Translations under genes and position numbers: made by a program
From: a virus
Direction: 5' to 3' (one strand)
Virus record (IMG/VR): IMGVR_UViG_3300025652_000287
Span: 1 to 32,367 of that record
Length of the DNA stretch: 32,367 bases
Shown here: positions 8,497 to 16,200 of the stretch, one piece after another
How positions within the stretch are numbered: the first letter of the stretch is position 1
Layout: each line of letters starts with the position of its first letter
Notes under the pieces: generated by a model
Seen by the model: the letters and a program-made list of their open reading frames with translations, nothing else
What the model was told of the DNA's origin: nothing
Database searches by the model: none

Positions 8497-9000
8497 TTAT
8501 AAGACAGGCACATAGCCCGCTGCCCGAGTGGGCGTTTGATTTCTAAATTGCAAACTGTAGTTATTATAGCCTGCGGTATTACTTCCTGTACTTGCCGCAG
8601 CGATGAGCCGAAATGGATGGTCGAGCGTGCCTAATATCCACGGTTGCCCGTTTTTGTCCGTCAAGCGAATGAGGTAGCGATGATTGCGCATCTTCATGAG
8701 TTCTCCTGAAACTTCTGGGCGCATTTTGGGCGTAATCGCTTGCACGGTTTGCTCATAATGTTTGCCCTGATTGGTTTGGCGTTCGGCTTCGGACCATAGC
8801 TTTTCGTTCCCTGGTAAAATTGGGAGTTTCTTCCAGCCTTCTTCCGTAAATTCGATAGTCGATTGCCAGTTATAAGCGCCGCTAATCCGTTGGTCGTAGG
8901 TCGATTGATTGACCCAAGCCGTCGAAGCATACTCGATGCTGCGAAGCGAACCGATATTTTCGGCACAAAAAGCGGATATGGCGGTTAAGGAAGTATTCAC
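8497..9000 (-). CDS. Phage structural-module protein of unknown function, GTG start
   Basis: The frame is open to an ATG at 9075, but those extra 25 residues are an unnatural Phe/Pro/Ser run. The TTTG of a late promoter at 9006-9041 ends 5 nt before GTG at 9000, so I place the start there, giving 168 aa beginning 'VNTSLTAISAF'. The protein has a beta-rich fold: 'YNWQSTIEFTEEGWKKLPIL', then 'RYLIRLTDKNGQPWILGTLD' and 'YNNYSLQFRNQTPTRAAGYV'. It heads the capsid unit, so a minor head or head-completion role is plausible. I do not recognise the family. Confidence 0.7.
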   Translation of the reverse strand: MNTSLTAISAFCAENIGSLRSIEYASTAWVNQSTYDQRISGAYNWQSTIEFTEEGWKKLPILPGNEKLWSEAERQTNQGKHYEQTVQAITPKMRPEVSGELMKMRNHRYLIRLTDKNGQPWILGTLDHPFRLIAAASTGSNTAGYNNYSLQFRNQTPTRAAGYVPVL

Positions 9001-9005
9001 ACCAA

Positions 9006-9041
9006 CAAAGTTGTTGGGAAAACAAAAAAAAGGAAAGGACA
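9006..9041 (-). promoter_or_regulatory. Phage late promoter for the capsid unit
   Basis: On the minus strand: TGTCCT (9041-9036), 26 nt, TTTG (9009-9006), 5 nt, then GTG at 9000. It decides the start of the first gene of the capsid unit. Confidence 0.7.
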
Positions 9042-9119
9042 GGAATGTCAGAAAAAAACTAGGGGAATCGCCCAATTAAATTTGGCAAAATTCGGAATTA
9101 AATTTTGGTAGTTAAGTTA

Positions 9120-9169
9120 TTGGTAATCAGTAGTTTATGAGATAGACAAACAAACTAACTGACTACCAA
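9120..9169 (-). other. Hairpin in the gap upstream of the capsid unit
   Basis: 11-bp arms (9120-9130 and 9159-9169, TTGGTAATCAG and CTGACTACCAA on the plus strand) that pair with one G-U in minus-strand RNA, around a 28-nt loop. It lies after the 9292 gene and before the capsid promoter, with no U-tract; it may stabilise the 3' end of the upstream mRNA. Confidence 0.35.
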
Positions 9170-9291
9170 GTGATTTAATGAACTTTTATTTTAAAAACTC
9201 ATCGTTTCACCATACAAAAAAGCTAATCCGACGAATTGAAGGACATCCTATTTTGCACTAAAAAGCGGCTAAACACTACAAAGTCAACCGA

Positions 9292-9786
9292 TTATGCAGC
9301 CCCTACACTTTCGGGGTAAAAACTTACTATTTTTTTACTATTTCTTAGCCTTAGGTTCACTCTTTTGACCGATTCCCAATCTACATCCTCTTCAGCGTCA
9401 ATTAATATCAAAAAATCTTTGATGGCTTCTATTTGAGTTTTGCCCGAATGGATGTAGTGTAAAATTTGACGGAGGAGGAATTCGTGAAATAATTTATGCA
9501 TGTGATGATGAAAAATCAATACTTCTTTACGCCCTAAAGTAGCATGTGCATTTTTGAAAAGACGGAAAGACATTACATAGGGAAGCGTAGTGGTGAAGTG
9601 TTCTAATTTTCCTTTAATTTTTACTTCTTTAGTGAGCGTTTTTGGTCGGAGTAATAAGACTAAGGTGTGACTAATAATACCGCCGCCCGATAGGTCGAGG
9701 CGTTCCCCTGATTCGAGATTTTCTAACCAATTGACAAACTTCAAAATGTGCGGTTGCACCAAAATGTTCCCTTCTATCTTCATCAT
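9292..9786 (-). CDS. Unknown phage protein expressed as its own unit
   Basis: The frame is open to 9933, but that start lies inside the upstream terminator, so ATG at 9786 (or the adjacent one at 9783) is chosen, giving about 165 aa. A beta-rich N-terminal part ('IEGNILVQPHILKFVNWLEN', 'GERLDLSGGGIISHTL') leads to a middle with clustered His ('FHHHMHKLFHEF') and a C-terminal basic helix ('WESVKRVNLRLRNSKK'). A terminator lies upstream and a perfect dyad at 9814-9832 lies 28 nt before the start, so it is separately regulated. A regulatory role is possible but unsupported by a motif. Confidence 0.6.
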   Translation of the reverse strand: MMKIEGNILVQPHILKFVNWLENLESGERLDLSGGGIISHTLVLLLRPKTLTKEVKIKGKLEHFTTTLPYVMSFRLFKNAHATLGRKEVLIFHHHMHKLFHEFLLRQILHYIHSGKTQIEAIKDFLILIDAEEDVDWESVKRVNLRLRNSKKIVSFYPESVGAA

Positions 9787-9813
9787 AATAATTTTGTTTG
9801 AGCTGGAAATATA

Positions 9814-9832
9814 AACATATTGGTAATATGTT
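9814..9832. promoter_or_regulatory. Operator-like dyad upstream of the 9292 gene
   Basis: Perfect inverted repeat AACATATT-GGT-AATATGTT, 28 bp before the start at 9786, in a stretch bounded upstream by a terminator. It fits a dimeric repressor or activator site. Confidence 0.5.
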
Positions 9833-9908
9833 GCAATATCTTGATTATGGTATATTAGTAATTGGTTGATATATGGAGAAAGAGGTAGGTTTTTGCTGCT
9901 TTTTGTAC

Positions 9909-9940
9909 AAAAAAAGAGAATACCGTGAGGCATTCTCTTA
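9909..9940 (-). terminator. Intrinsic terminator after the EF-hand-like gene
   Basis: On the minus strand AGAGAATGCC-TCAC-GGTATTCTCT forms a 10-bp stem with one G-U pair, followed by seven T. It ends the unit starting at 10944 and rules out translation starts upstream of it for the 9292 gene. Confidence 0.85.
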
Positions 9941-9974
9941 AAATTATCAGAATGAGAAGAGTCTAAAAGTTTTT

Positions 9975-10370
9975 TTATATCGGGTTTTTACTTAATAAAG
10001 AAGGTGTTTTTTTAGGAAACAAAGCTTTTAAGTCTTTGAAAATTCGGAAATTATAAGACAAGGCATTGATAGAAATCTTGAGCGCCTTCTCAATATTGTC
10101 AAACTTCATAGGCAAATCTAAATCTTCGTTGACTATCCTAATCAATTCGTCTTTTTCCGCTTGGTCGAGGTCTTTCCATTCTTTTTTCAAAAAAGGAAAA
10201 GTATCGTATAAGCTAGGAAACCTAAAGCTTAAAGTTGTAAAAGTAGACAATCCCTCAGACCAAGAGACTTTCCCATCTTGATTTTTGTCGATGGTGAACA
10301 ACTGGTCAAACCCTAAGAAAATAAAAGCTAATAAGGTTTTTAAATTTTCGATGCCGTATTTATCAGCCAT
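9975..10370 (-). CDS. Phage protein with an EF-hand-like calcium loop
   Basis: A 131-aa protein. Residues 28-39 read DKNQDGKVSWSE, which fits the calcium-binding EF-hand loop: acidic or polar ligands at loop positions 1, 3, 5 and 9, Gly at 6, a hydrophobic residue at 8 and Glu at 12. Hydrophobic helices flank it ('LKTLLAFIFLGFDQLFTI' before). A second helical half includes 'AEKDELIRIVNEDLDL'. Only one convincing loop is present. It is the last gene of the 10944 unit, closed by a strong terminator, and follows a one-TM protein, so a lysis-related or virion role is possible. Function unknown. Confidence 0.7.
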   Translation of the reverse strand: MADKYGIENLKTLLAFIFLGFDQLFTIDKNQDGKVSWSEGLSTFTTLSFRFPSLYDTFPFLKKEWKDLDQAEKDELIRIVNEDLDLPMKFDNIEKALKISINALSYNFRIFKDLKALFPKKTPSLLSKNPI

Positions 10371-10408
10371 GATGATATAGTTAAAATGAGTTAATTAATA
10401 GTAGCAAA

Positions 10409-10594
10409 TTAGGCACTACTAGCTGTATTAACTAGGACTTGACGGTCTTCCATCACCTTCTTAACTGCCAATAATAGCGGAGAAGACATGGGGTGTTTCT
10501 GCGCCATAACTACTAACTTTCTTTTTCTTGCGAAAGTGTTAATTTGAGCAGCCAGTTGGCGTCGTTTTTTTTCTAAGTTCGATAGTTTTTTCAT
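10409..10594 (-). CDS. Small basic protein, unknown function
   Basis: A 61-aa Lys/Arg-rich protein ('MKKLSNLEKKRRQLAAQINT', then 'FARKRKLVVMAQKHP') with a helical C-terminus. It contains no recognisable domain. Its start overlaps the stop of the one-TM gene upstream by 4 nt (ATGA), a classic sign of translational coupling, so the two products are probably needed together. It could be a partner of the membrane protein or a small nucleic-acid-binding protein; the sequence does not decide between these. Confidence 0.6.
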   Translation of the reverse strand: MKKLSNLEKKRRQLAAQINTFARKRKLVVMAQKHPMSSPLLLAVKKVMEDRQVLVNTASSA

Positions 10595-10944
10595 GTTGAG
10601 CCTAAACGGTTTTGCAGATGATTAATCTTTTCACTGATATGCTCACGGGTATGGGAAATGTGGTCTATTAATTTAGAACTATGATTGTCGCTTTCTTCTT
10701 TAATCAATTGTAGAGAGGTGTTCAGGTCTTTTAGTACATCAATAGTAGAGATATTTAATTCTACTAGTTTGTTATGCATAGTATAGACATACCAACATAA
10801 ACCTATTAGCGCCACTACCAACAACATCACCAACACACCATACACCGTGTCAGGTGATGTTTCAAAGCTGCGAGTTACAACCTCGGTTAGTGCTGCCTCT
10901 GGTGATGGTAGCGATATTTGGATTTGGGTACTGTCCTTATGCAT
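10591..10944 (-). CDS. Single-pass membrane protein with coiled coil, holin- or spanin-like context
   Basis: A 117-aa protein. Residues about 34-54 form one strong membrane helix ('VYGVLVMLLVVALIGLCWYV'). A helical, coiled-coil-prone segment rich in His, Glu and Asn follows to the C-terminus ('LIKEESDNHSSKLIDHISHT'). The topology resembles some one-TM holins or inner-membrane spanin subunits, but no signature decides it. It heads the 10944 unit: a late-type promoter (TAAA 10950-10953, AGGACG 10980-10985 as read on the plus strand) puts the start of transcription near the ATG, and the GGACT repeat cluster lies just upstream. Confidence 0.65.
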   Translation of the reverse strand: MHKDSTQIQISLPSPEAALTEVVTRSFETSPDTVYGVLVMLLVVALIGLCWYVYTMHNKLVELNISTIDVLKDLNTSLQLIKEESDNHSSKLIDHISHTREHISEKINHLQNRLGST

Positions 10945-10949
10945 GGGTG

Positions 10950-10985
10950 TAAAGATGGTAGGAAATACTGATGGATGCGAGGACG
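10950..10985 (-). promoter_or_regulatory. Variant late promoter for the one-TM protein unit
   Basis: On the minus strand: CGTCCT (10985-10980), 26 nt, TTTA (10953-10950), 5 nt, then ATG at 10944. Both boxes differ by one base from the others, while the spacing is identical. The GGACT repeat cluster begins 63 bp upstream. Confidence 0.55.
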
Positions 10986-11306
10986 GATTAGAGATATAGG
11001 AGGTCTGCTCCCCAAAGATAGCCGCCTCTTCACTAGGGATTTTGTGCGGACTTTTGGACTGATTCCTTAGACTGTCTATATAATTGATTGATTAATAGGT
11101 GGTTATGCTGAATTAAACTAGTCCTTTTGCTTTGGACTTGTATGGTCAGTCCAAAGTCCAAAATGGGCTAATGGTCTTTTGGACTGCTTTGGACTGTGTT
11201 CGGACTGTTATAATAGATTGATTAACAAAGATTTAGATACCAAAAGTCCAAAAGCCCACTTCTTTTCTTTATTTTATTATTAGTCTTTTTTCAAATGTCT
11301 GGACGT
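10986..11306. promoter_or_regulatory. Control region with a cluster of TTTGGACT repeats
   Basis: Gene-free stretch between an early terminator and a late promoter. Exact TTTGGACT or its complement occurs at 11053, 11131, 11148, 11155, 11178, 11188 and 11245 (start positions, both orientations), with shorter GGACT matches at 11048, 11120 and 11202. Copies at 11147-11196 form a large dyad with a 3-nt offset. The layout suits a multi-site regulator or a replication initiator. One more copy lies in the immunity region at 20165. Confidence 0.7.
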
Positions 11307-11338
11307 AAAAAAAAGAGTATATATGTATATACTCTTTC
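11307..11338 (-). terminator. Intrinsic terminator after the zinc-ribbon gene
   Basis: An 11-bp palindromic stem (AAGAGTATATA and its complement) with an 8-T tract on the minus strand. It separates the early genes from the GGACT-repeat control region. Confidence 0.75.
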
Positions 11339-11389
11339 TATTAATTTATTCTTTGGAGCTTAGCGGTCTATAATTTTTACAATATTAAC

Positions 11390-11587
11390 TCATATAAATA
11401 AATTATCGCATTCGCAATCATTAATTTCTAAACTACACCCGTCGCACGTTTCCATATAATAACTAGCATCTTCTTCCCACTCATTCTCCTCCCATTCATT
11501 TACTTCTGATTCTTTTGTGGATACTGGATGTTTACAGGTTTTACAGTTAGCACTTTGAAAATCATTGTTACAGTTTAAACATTGCAT
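11390..11587 (-). CDS. Small zinc-ribbon-like, acidic protein
   Basis: A 65-aa protein with two Cys knuckles: 'CLNCNNDFQSANCKTC' near the N-terminus (CxxC and CxxC separated by eight residues) and 'CDGCSLEINDCEC' near the C-terminus. They flank a Glu/Trp-rich linker ('VNEWEENEWEEDASYY'). The eight Cys could hold one or two zinc ions. The acidic linker argues against simple DNA binding and might mimic DNA or contact a basic protein. It is followed by a terminator at 11307-11338. Function unknown. Confidence 0.65.
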   Translation of the reverse strand: MQCLNCNNDFQSANCKTCKHPVSTKESEVNEWEENEWEEDASYYMETCDGCSLEINDCECDNLFI

Positions 11588-11619
11588 ATTGAATTTTTTA
11601 TTGATTGAAGAAAAATATT

Positions 11620-11799
11620 TTAATGGTCAATTCCTCTATGACGTAACTCTTCAGAAACATCAGTAACAGCATTTAAAAATAAATTAAATGTATTTTTATC
11701 AAAGTGTTTATAAACACCCGTTCTAAAAACTAATTTAATCCTCTGCCACTCAGTAATTAATTTTTTATCAGATACTTTATAGACTTCTTCTTCACCCAT
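11620..11799 (-). CDS. Small hypothetical protein (59 aa)
   Basis: A 59-aa protein read from ATG at 11799 to TAA at 11620. It begins 'MGEEEVYKVSDKKLITEWQR' and ends 'EELRHRGIDH'. Its codons look like those of the neighbours and it fills the gap between the zinc-ribbon gene and the HU terminator, so it is likely real. A charged N-terminus leads to amphipathic helices ('FNLFLNAVTDVSEELRH'). No family is recognised. It starts 23 nt downstream of the HU terminator hairpin, so it may depend on read-through or on a promoter within that short gap. Confidence 0.5.
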   Translation of the reverse strand: MGEEEVYKVSDKKLITEWQRIKLVFRTGVYKHFDKNTFNLFLNAVTDVSEELRHRGIDH

Positions 11800-11821
11800 G
11801 ATTATTGCTAATTATTGGTTA

Positions 11822-11859
11822 AAAAATAGACTTGGTAAGCTTCAAAAACTTACCAAGTC
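11822..11859 (-). terminator. Intrinsic terminator after HU
   Basis: Perfect 11-bp stem GACTTGGTAAG (11829-11839) with CTTACCAAGTC (11849-11859), 9-nt loop, followed on the minus strand by TATTTTTT. Confidence 0.85.
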
Positions 11860-11869
11860 ATCATTCCTG

Positions 11870-12145
11870 TTAAGCATTCACCGCAGCATTCAACTCCTTT
11901 CCTGCCTTAAATTTAACTACTTTCTTAGCTGCTATCTGAATCGCTTCTCCAGTCCTTGGATTACGTCCAACTCTAGCAGCTCGTTCGGTAATAGAAAACG
12001 TACCAAAACCTAACATTGCGACTTTTTCGCTATTTTTTAGAGTCGCTTGAATCTTAGTAAATACAGAATAAACCGCTTCGGCTGCTTGCGATTTCGTAAG
12101 GTTTGCATTTTCTGCTACGTGGTTGATTAAATCCCCTTTGTTCAT
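11870..12145 (-). CDS. HU-family DNA-binding protein
   Basis: A 91-aa histone-like protein with the full HU/IHF layout: 'MNKGDLINHVAENANLTKSQ' N-terminal helices, 'LGFGTFSITERAARVGRNPR' with the GRNPRTGE DNA-intercalating arm, and the C-terminal 'KKVVKFKAGKELNAAVNA'. The length matches the family. It would dimerise, bend and wrap DNA. In this phage it lies in the early/replication region next to a ParB-like gene, so it may assist replication, integrase complexes or repeat-based control sites such as the GGACT cluster 0.6 kb away. A strong terminator (11822-11859) closes its unit. Confidence 0.95.
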   Translation of the reverse strand: MNKGDLINHVAENANLTKSQAAEAVYSVFTKIQATLKNSEKVAMLGFGTFSITERAARVGRNPRTGEAIQIAAKKVVKFKAGKELNAAVNA

Positions 12146-12163
12146 GCTAAAATATTTGATTAA

Positions 12164-12946
12164 TTAATAAATAATGGCTCTTTTACTCAAGCCGTGATTA
12201 TAAAATAACTCAAGCTGAGTTAGATATTCCTTTGCGGAGACCTTGCCTTCAAATTGGTCTAGTCGGTTCTCTACCTTTTCTGCTAATCGGTCAAAGTCGC
12301 ATTTGCCGCCTTTATGGAGGGTTTCGATGGCTCGGATAAAAGCCTTGTTTTTATACCTCGTAAAAAATCGGAATCTCGATACTTTCTCTGCAATTTCTGT
12401 AGCTTCAAGAGAATACTTTACCTCAAATTGACCTGTACGAAATAAATCCAATACGCTCCCATTTTGATTGGAGGTACCGTGCATCAATAAACCTACTGCA
12501 TCGGTATAAGAAAACTGGTAACTGTTCACAAATTGACCAAGCACTTTATAGTGATTATTGCCCAACTGGCTGTAGGCGTTCACAAAATCCTTTAACTTCC
12601 ATTTTTCTGTGCGGCTATTGAATTGCGCAATATCTGCCAGGGATAAATCCTCTTGCACAATAATGTAGTAAACAGGCAAATCCAGTTCTTTGCAGACCAT
12701 AAAGCGATGCTGACCGTCAATGATAACCATATCTTTAGTTACCAAAATCGGAAAATAGCGCATCATGTTTAACCCTGATTGAATGTCTTTTTTGATGCGT
12801 TTGATTTTAATTAGATTTAAATCTCTGTTGCCTGTTAATAACTTGAATAAACCAATATTTTTATTGGCATAAATTTTTGTATGAAAAGACTCGTGATGCT
12901 TCATTGCTATGGTCTTTGCTTCGTATGTTGTAGATACTGCTATCAT
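12164..12946 (-). CDS. ParB-like / DGQHR-type domain protein
   Basis: A 260-aa protein. The N-terminal half resembles a ParB nuclease-fold domain: 'RIKKDIQSGLNMMRYFPILV', then 'VIIDGQHRFMVCKELDLPVY', with DGQHR matching the conserved nucleotide-binding loop. 'QFNSRTEKWKLKDFVNAYSQ' resembles the helix that follows in this group. The C-terminal half is helical and basic. It lies 11 nt after the clamp-motif protein gene and 18 nt before HU, all downstream of the primase-helicase, so a replication or DNA-organisation role fits. It is distinct in sequence from the 195-aa ParB-like protein beside the methyltransferase. Confidence 0.8.
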   Translation of the reverse strand: MIAVSTTYEAKTIAMKHHESFHTKIYANKNIGLFKLLTGNRDLNLIKIKRIKKDIQSGLNMMRYFPILVTKDMVIIDGQHRFMVCKELDLPVYYIIVQEDLSLADIAQFNSRTEKWKLKDFVNAYSQLGNNHYKVLGQFVNSYQFSYTDAVGLLMHGTSNQNGSVLDLFRTGQFEVKYSLEATEIAEKVSRFRFFTRYKNKAFIRAIETLHKGGKCDFDRLAEKVENRLDQFEGKVSAKEYLTQLELFYNHGLSKRAIIY

Positions 12947-12957
12947 GGTTATTCTTT

Positions 12958-13221
12958 TTATTCGTTAAATAAATTTAATTGCTCCGTTTTTCGCTTCCCT
13001 TTCTTCGATGCTACTGCTGTGCGTAGTTCCTCCCAATGGATATTTGATTCCTCCATATCTGCCGCTAATTCGCCCAACTGTTTAATTATCTGATAATAGC
13101 GATTAGCATTTTCTTTGGACATTGTTTTGTTAGCGATTTTATTAGGGTATACCCTTTGCTGCATTTTATTCTCCCGCTTACAATAAGCGATAACTTGCTT
13201 GAGTGTAAAATGAATAGCCAT
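12958..13221 (-). CDS. Small replication-module protein with C-terminal clamp-binding motif
   Basis: An 87-aa basic helical protein. Its last residues, 'KTEQLNLFNE', contain QLNLF, which matches the consensus QL(S/D)LF peptide that bacterial polymerases, MutS and other partners use to bind the beta sliding clamp. The motif sits at the free C-terminus behind a Lys-rich linker ('SKKGKRKTEQ'), as is common for genuine clamp ligands. The gene begins 2 nt after the primase-helicase stop, so it belongs to the replication unit. It probably recruits or blocks the host clamp; the fold of the rest is unknown. Confidence 0.7.
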   Translation of the reverse strand: MAIHFTLKQVIAYCKRENKMQQRVYPNKIANKTMSKENANRYYQIIKQLGELAADMEESNIHWEELRTAVASKKGKRKTEQLNLFNE

Positions 13222-13223
13222 GG

Positions 13224-16200
13224 TTAAAATTTATCATTTTCAAAAGAAAGGTTATTATCATTTAAAATGGTTACAAACTCGGCTGCTTTAAATTGCTCAT
13301 TAGCTATTATAAAAAACTCTTTTCCGTTCGACTTAATCCGTCCGTCCTTTCCTGCTTGGATGGGGTTGATGGCATAGCCCGAATACTCGGCAAAGAGCAG
13401 GAGCTTCTCTTTAAATCTTTTAGGGTTCACCCATTTTCGGTCTTGGCTATATTCTTCCAAAAACTTTTCGCAAGCGTAAACCTTCTCCACCTTCTTGTTT
13501 AAGAATGGCCCTCCTTCAGGGTGATACATAAGCGTAGCCCAATCCAAGAAGTTTTCTCCAATCTTCTGCCTTAGCTTTCTTCTGGTGAGTGCTGTTTTTG
13601 GTATCTCATAAGTCATCCCAAAACGGAGGTATGTTTGGATGCAGGTTGCCTGCCAATTGTAGAATAGATTCCATTGCTCGTGATTCCACTCGTGAAAAAA
13701 CTGTCCACCGAACTCATCCCCTACCGTTCGGTCTCGATTAAAGTAATCAGAAAAAGAAAGTACATATTGCCGTCGGTCGTAGCTGCTCCCGTCGCCATTG
13801 AGCGCATGATTGGTGGTGATAATAAATTTTGGAGGTAGCACATCAAAGCGCTTTTCTCCCTTGGGGTTCACCTTGATGCCTGTGGTGATATGAGAGAACA
13901 AAAATTCAAAATTGAAATTCACTCGGACATCATCAAATAAAATGGCTGAGGTTCGTTCGTCCACGCTCTCATAGAGGTGATTGTCATCTTCTATTTTTGC
14001 CTTCTTGCCGTCCAGTACCTCCATCGGGACCATGTGCTTAAATTGTTTACCCCAAATAGATTTTCCTGTGCCGCCCATACTTTTTCCTATTTCTGACTCC
14101 AGCCCATCCATACACACAATTGCTTTCATCAATCCCCAGTTTCGGTAATCGTGTAGCACATATCCCGCTGCAATCATTTTGCTAACTAGATTAGCCATCG
14201 TTAATTGGCGCTCGACTTTGGTTTCTGGAATTGGTTTATCTCTCACCACATACGATTTTCTCCCTTCCTTATCGGTGTGCAGTTCCTGATTATTCTTCCA
14301 CGAGAACCAACTCGATTTTAGATAAAATTGCGCCATTTCGCATTGCTTAAATTCAGGAGCATCTTTGACCCGCCATTCTTGGTCTTTTCGCATAACATCC
14401 ATCATCGGATGCCCGATGTATTCGGGTTCAAAATCTATGATTTTATCTTGCCACACATATTTGGGTAATTCCTTCAGGTCTCGCTGTTCAATCTTATCTT
14501 TTGTGATTTTCCAATAGCAATTTTTAAAATAAAGATATTGGGTGTCTTGGTCGCTTTCGTTAAACTGCGGTTTTTTATAATACATCTGGCTCAACTTGTC
14601 TGGTCCTAGATATTGTTTACCTCCTCGGAGCAATAATTCTAAGATAGGCTTGGAGTGGTCTAGCTCTCTTGTGAAATTCAGCACGTAGCGCTGTATCTTG
14701 TGATGGGTGACTTCCTTGACGATTCTATCCTCAATATGCACATAGCGATAATTGTCGGGGCTTGCTTCGTATAATCCAAACCCTCGGTTTCTTAAAAACT
14801 CTAATATTTGGACATAATCAAACACATAAGTTTTTTTGACATTGCCGCTTCTGGTCTCGGCTTCCTCCACTCTCCAATATTGCTCCTGAGGCAGTAGCTT
14901 TTGGATAAGTTCAAATCCCTTTTCTTCTTCCTCCCATCTATACTTCAGTTGACCATATTTAAAAAAAGGCAACACCTTCAATTGTTCGGCATGTTGCTTG
15001 AAAAAAGCAGGTCGCCCCTGCAGGTGCCAGAACTCTTTTAATTTATGCTCGCTGATGGTGGTGATATTGAATACATTCACATATTCTCCTTCTCCTTCCC
15101 TATCAATCATCGCCGCTTCAAAATCTGCTTTTAGCTTGGCTCGTTCCTCTTTGTTTTTGAAATTGCGGACTAGTAGGTCATCCATTCCTTTGTATACAAC
15201 TTCTTTTCCGTAGGCGAAGTAGATGCCCAGGTCTATTCCTTCGTTGACGTAGGCGTAGAAATAGTCTCTAAATTTTTTGATGGCGCTAAAAAAAGTCTTC
15301 GGGCGCTGGTCTACCGAGTTCTCTAAATTTTTGATAGAGATGTCTTGCCAATCTGCATCTAATACAAAGACTACTTTTTTGATACCACATTTCTTAATTA
15401 ATAATTGGAACTGATGCGGCATTTCGTTCCTGCCTGCAAAGTTGTGAATCCCTGCTGTACCGACCGTCATCATTCCCTCTGCGCACATCTTAGAGGCTTT
15501 CTTCTCTCCCTCGATGATATATAGGGTTTCTATTAGATGCGCCTTCTGGTAGGCATCAATCACCTGATTAGGCAGCCAAAGATGGTTGCCCGATTGCCAA
15601 GGCGATTTATACTTAATAGACTTTCCGTTTTTGTCTTTATGCAAACTTGGGTTACTCCACCGAACTCGAATAAACGGCATGCGCTTTTTTTTAGGCGTGA
15701 GGTACATAATGGGAGTACAAGTCAAATCTAAATAATGCAAGACCATATCATCCCCTGATACCACATTCCAAGCCTTATCAATCGTCGCTGATTGATACCT
15801 ATCCATCTGGTAACTAGAATTATTTTTGTCGTTTTTCTTCAGGAAGTAGGTTTGAGCTTTGTTAGAGAGTCCCGATTCCTTGAGTTGTAGGTCTCTGAAC
15901 TTGATGGCCCTGTTGTGGGCTTTCCCTTTTTTATTATTGGTTTGGGCTTGTTCGCTTTCAATAACTATCTTATAGCGGTCGGCTAAGACTCGGAGTGTTT
16001 CGGGGTAGGTATAGCCTTTAGCTTCCATGAGGAACTTGACTCCATCTCCTCCTTTATCACATACAAAGCATTTCCAATCCATTCTGCCCGGATGAATTTT
16101 GCTTTTATATACGTTGAGCTTCTTTCTAGCTCCGCAGCACGGACAGTCACCAATTAAGGCGCTTCCTGCTTTTCTCAATTCTATCTCATCGCCTATTATA

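Noticed and set aside
9210-9245. TGTCCT on the minus strand at 9245-9240
   Set aside because: The nearest TTTG is 21 nt away, not 26, and no gene starts just downstream.
9787-9933. N-terminal extension of the 9292 gene
   Set aside because: The start at 9933 falls inside the upstream terminator stem, and the residues are typical of translated AT-rich intergenic DNA.
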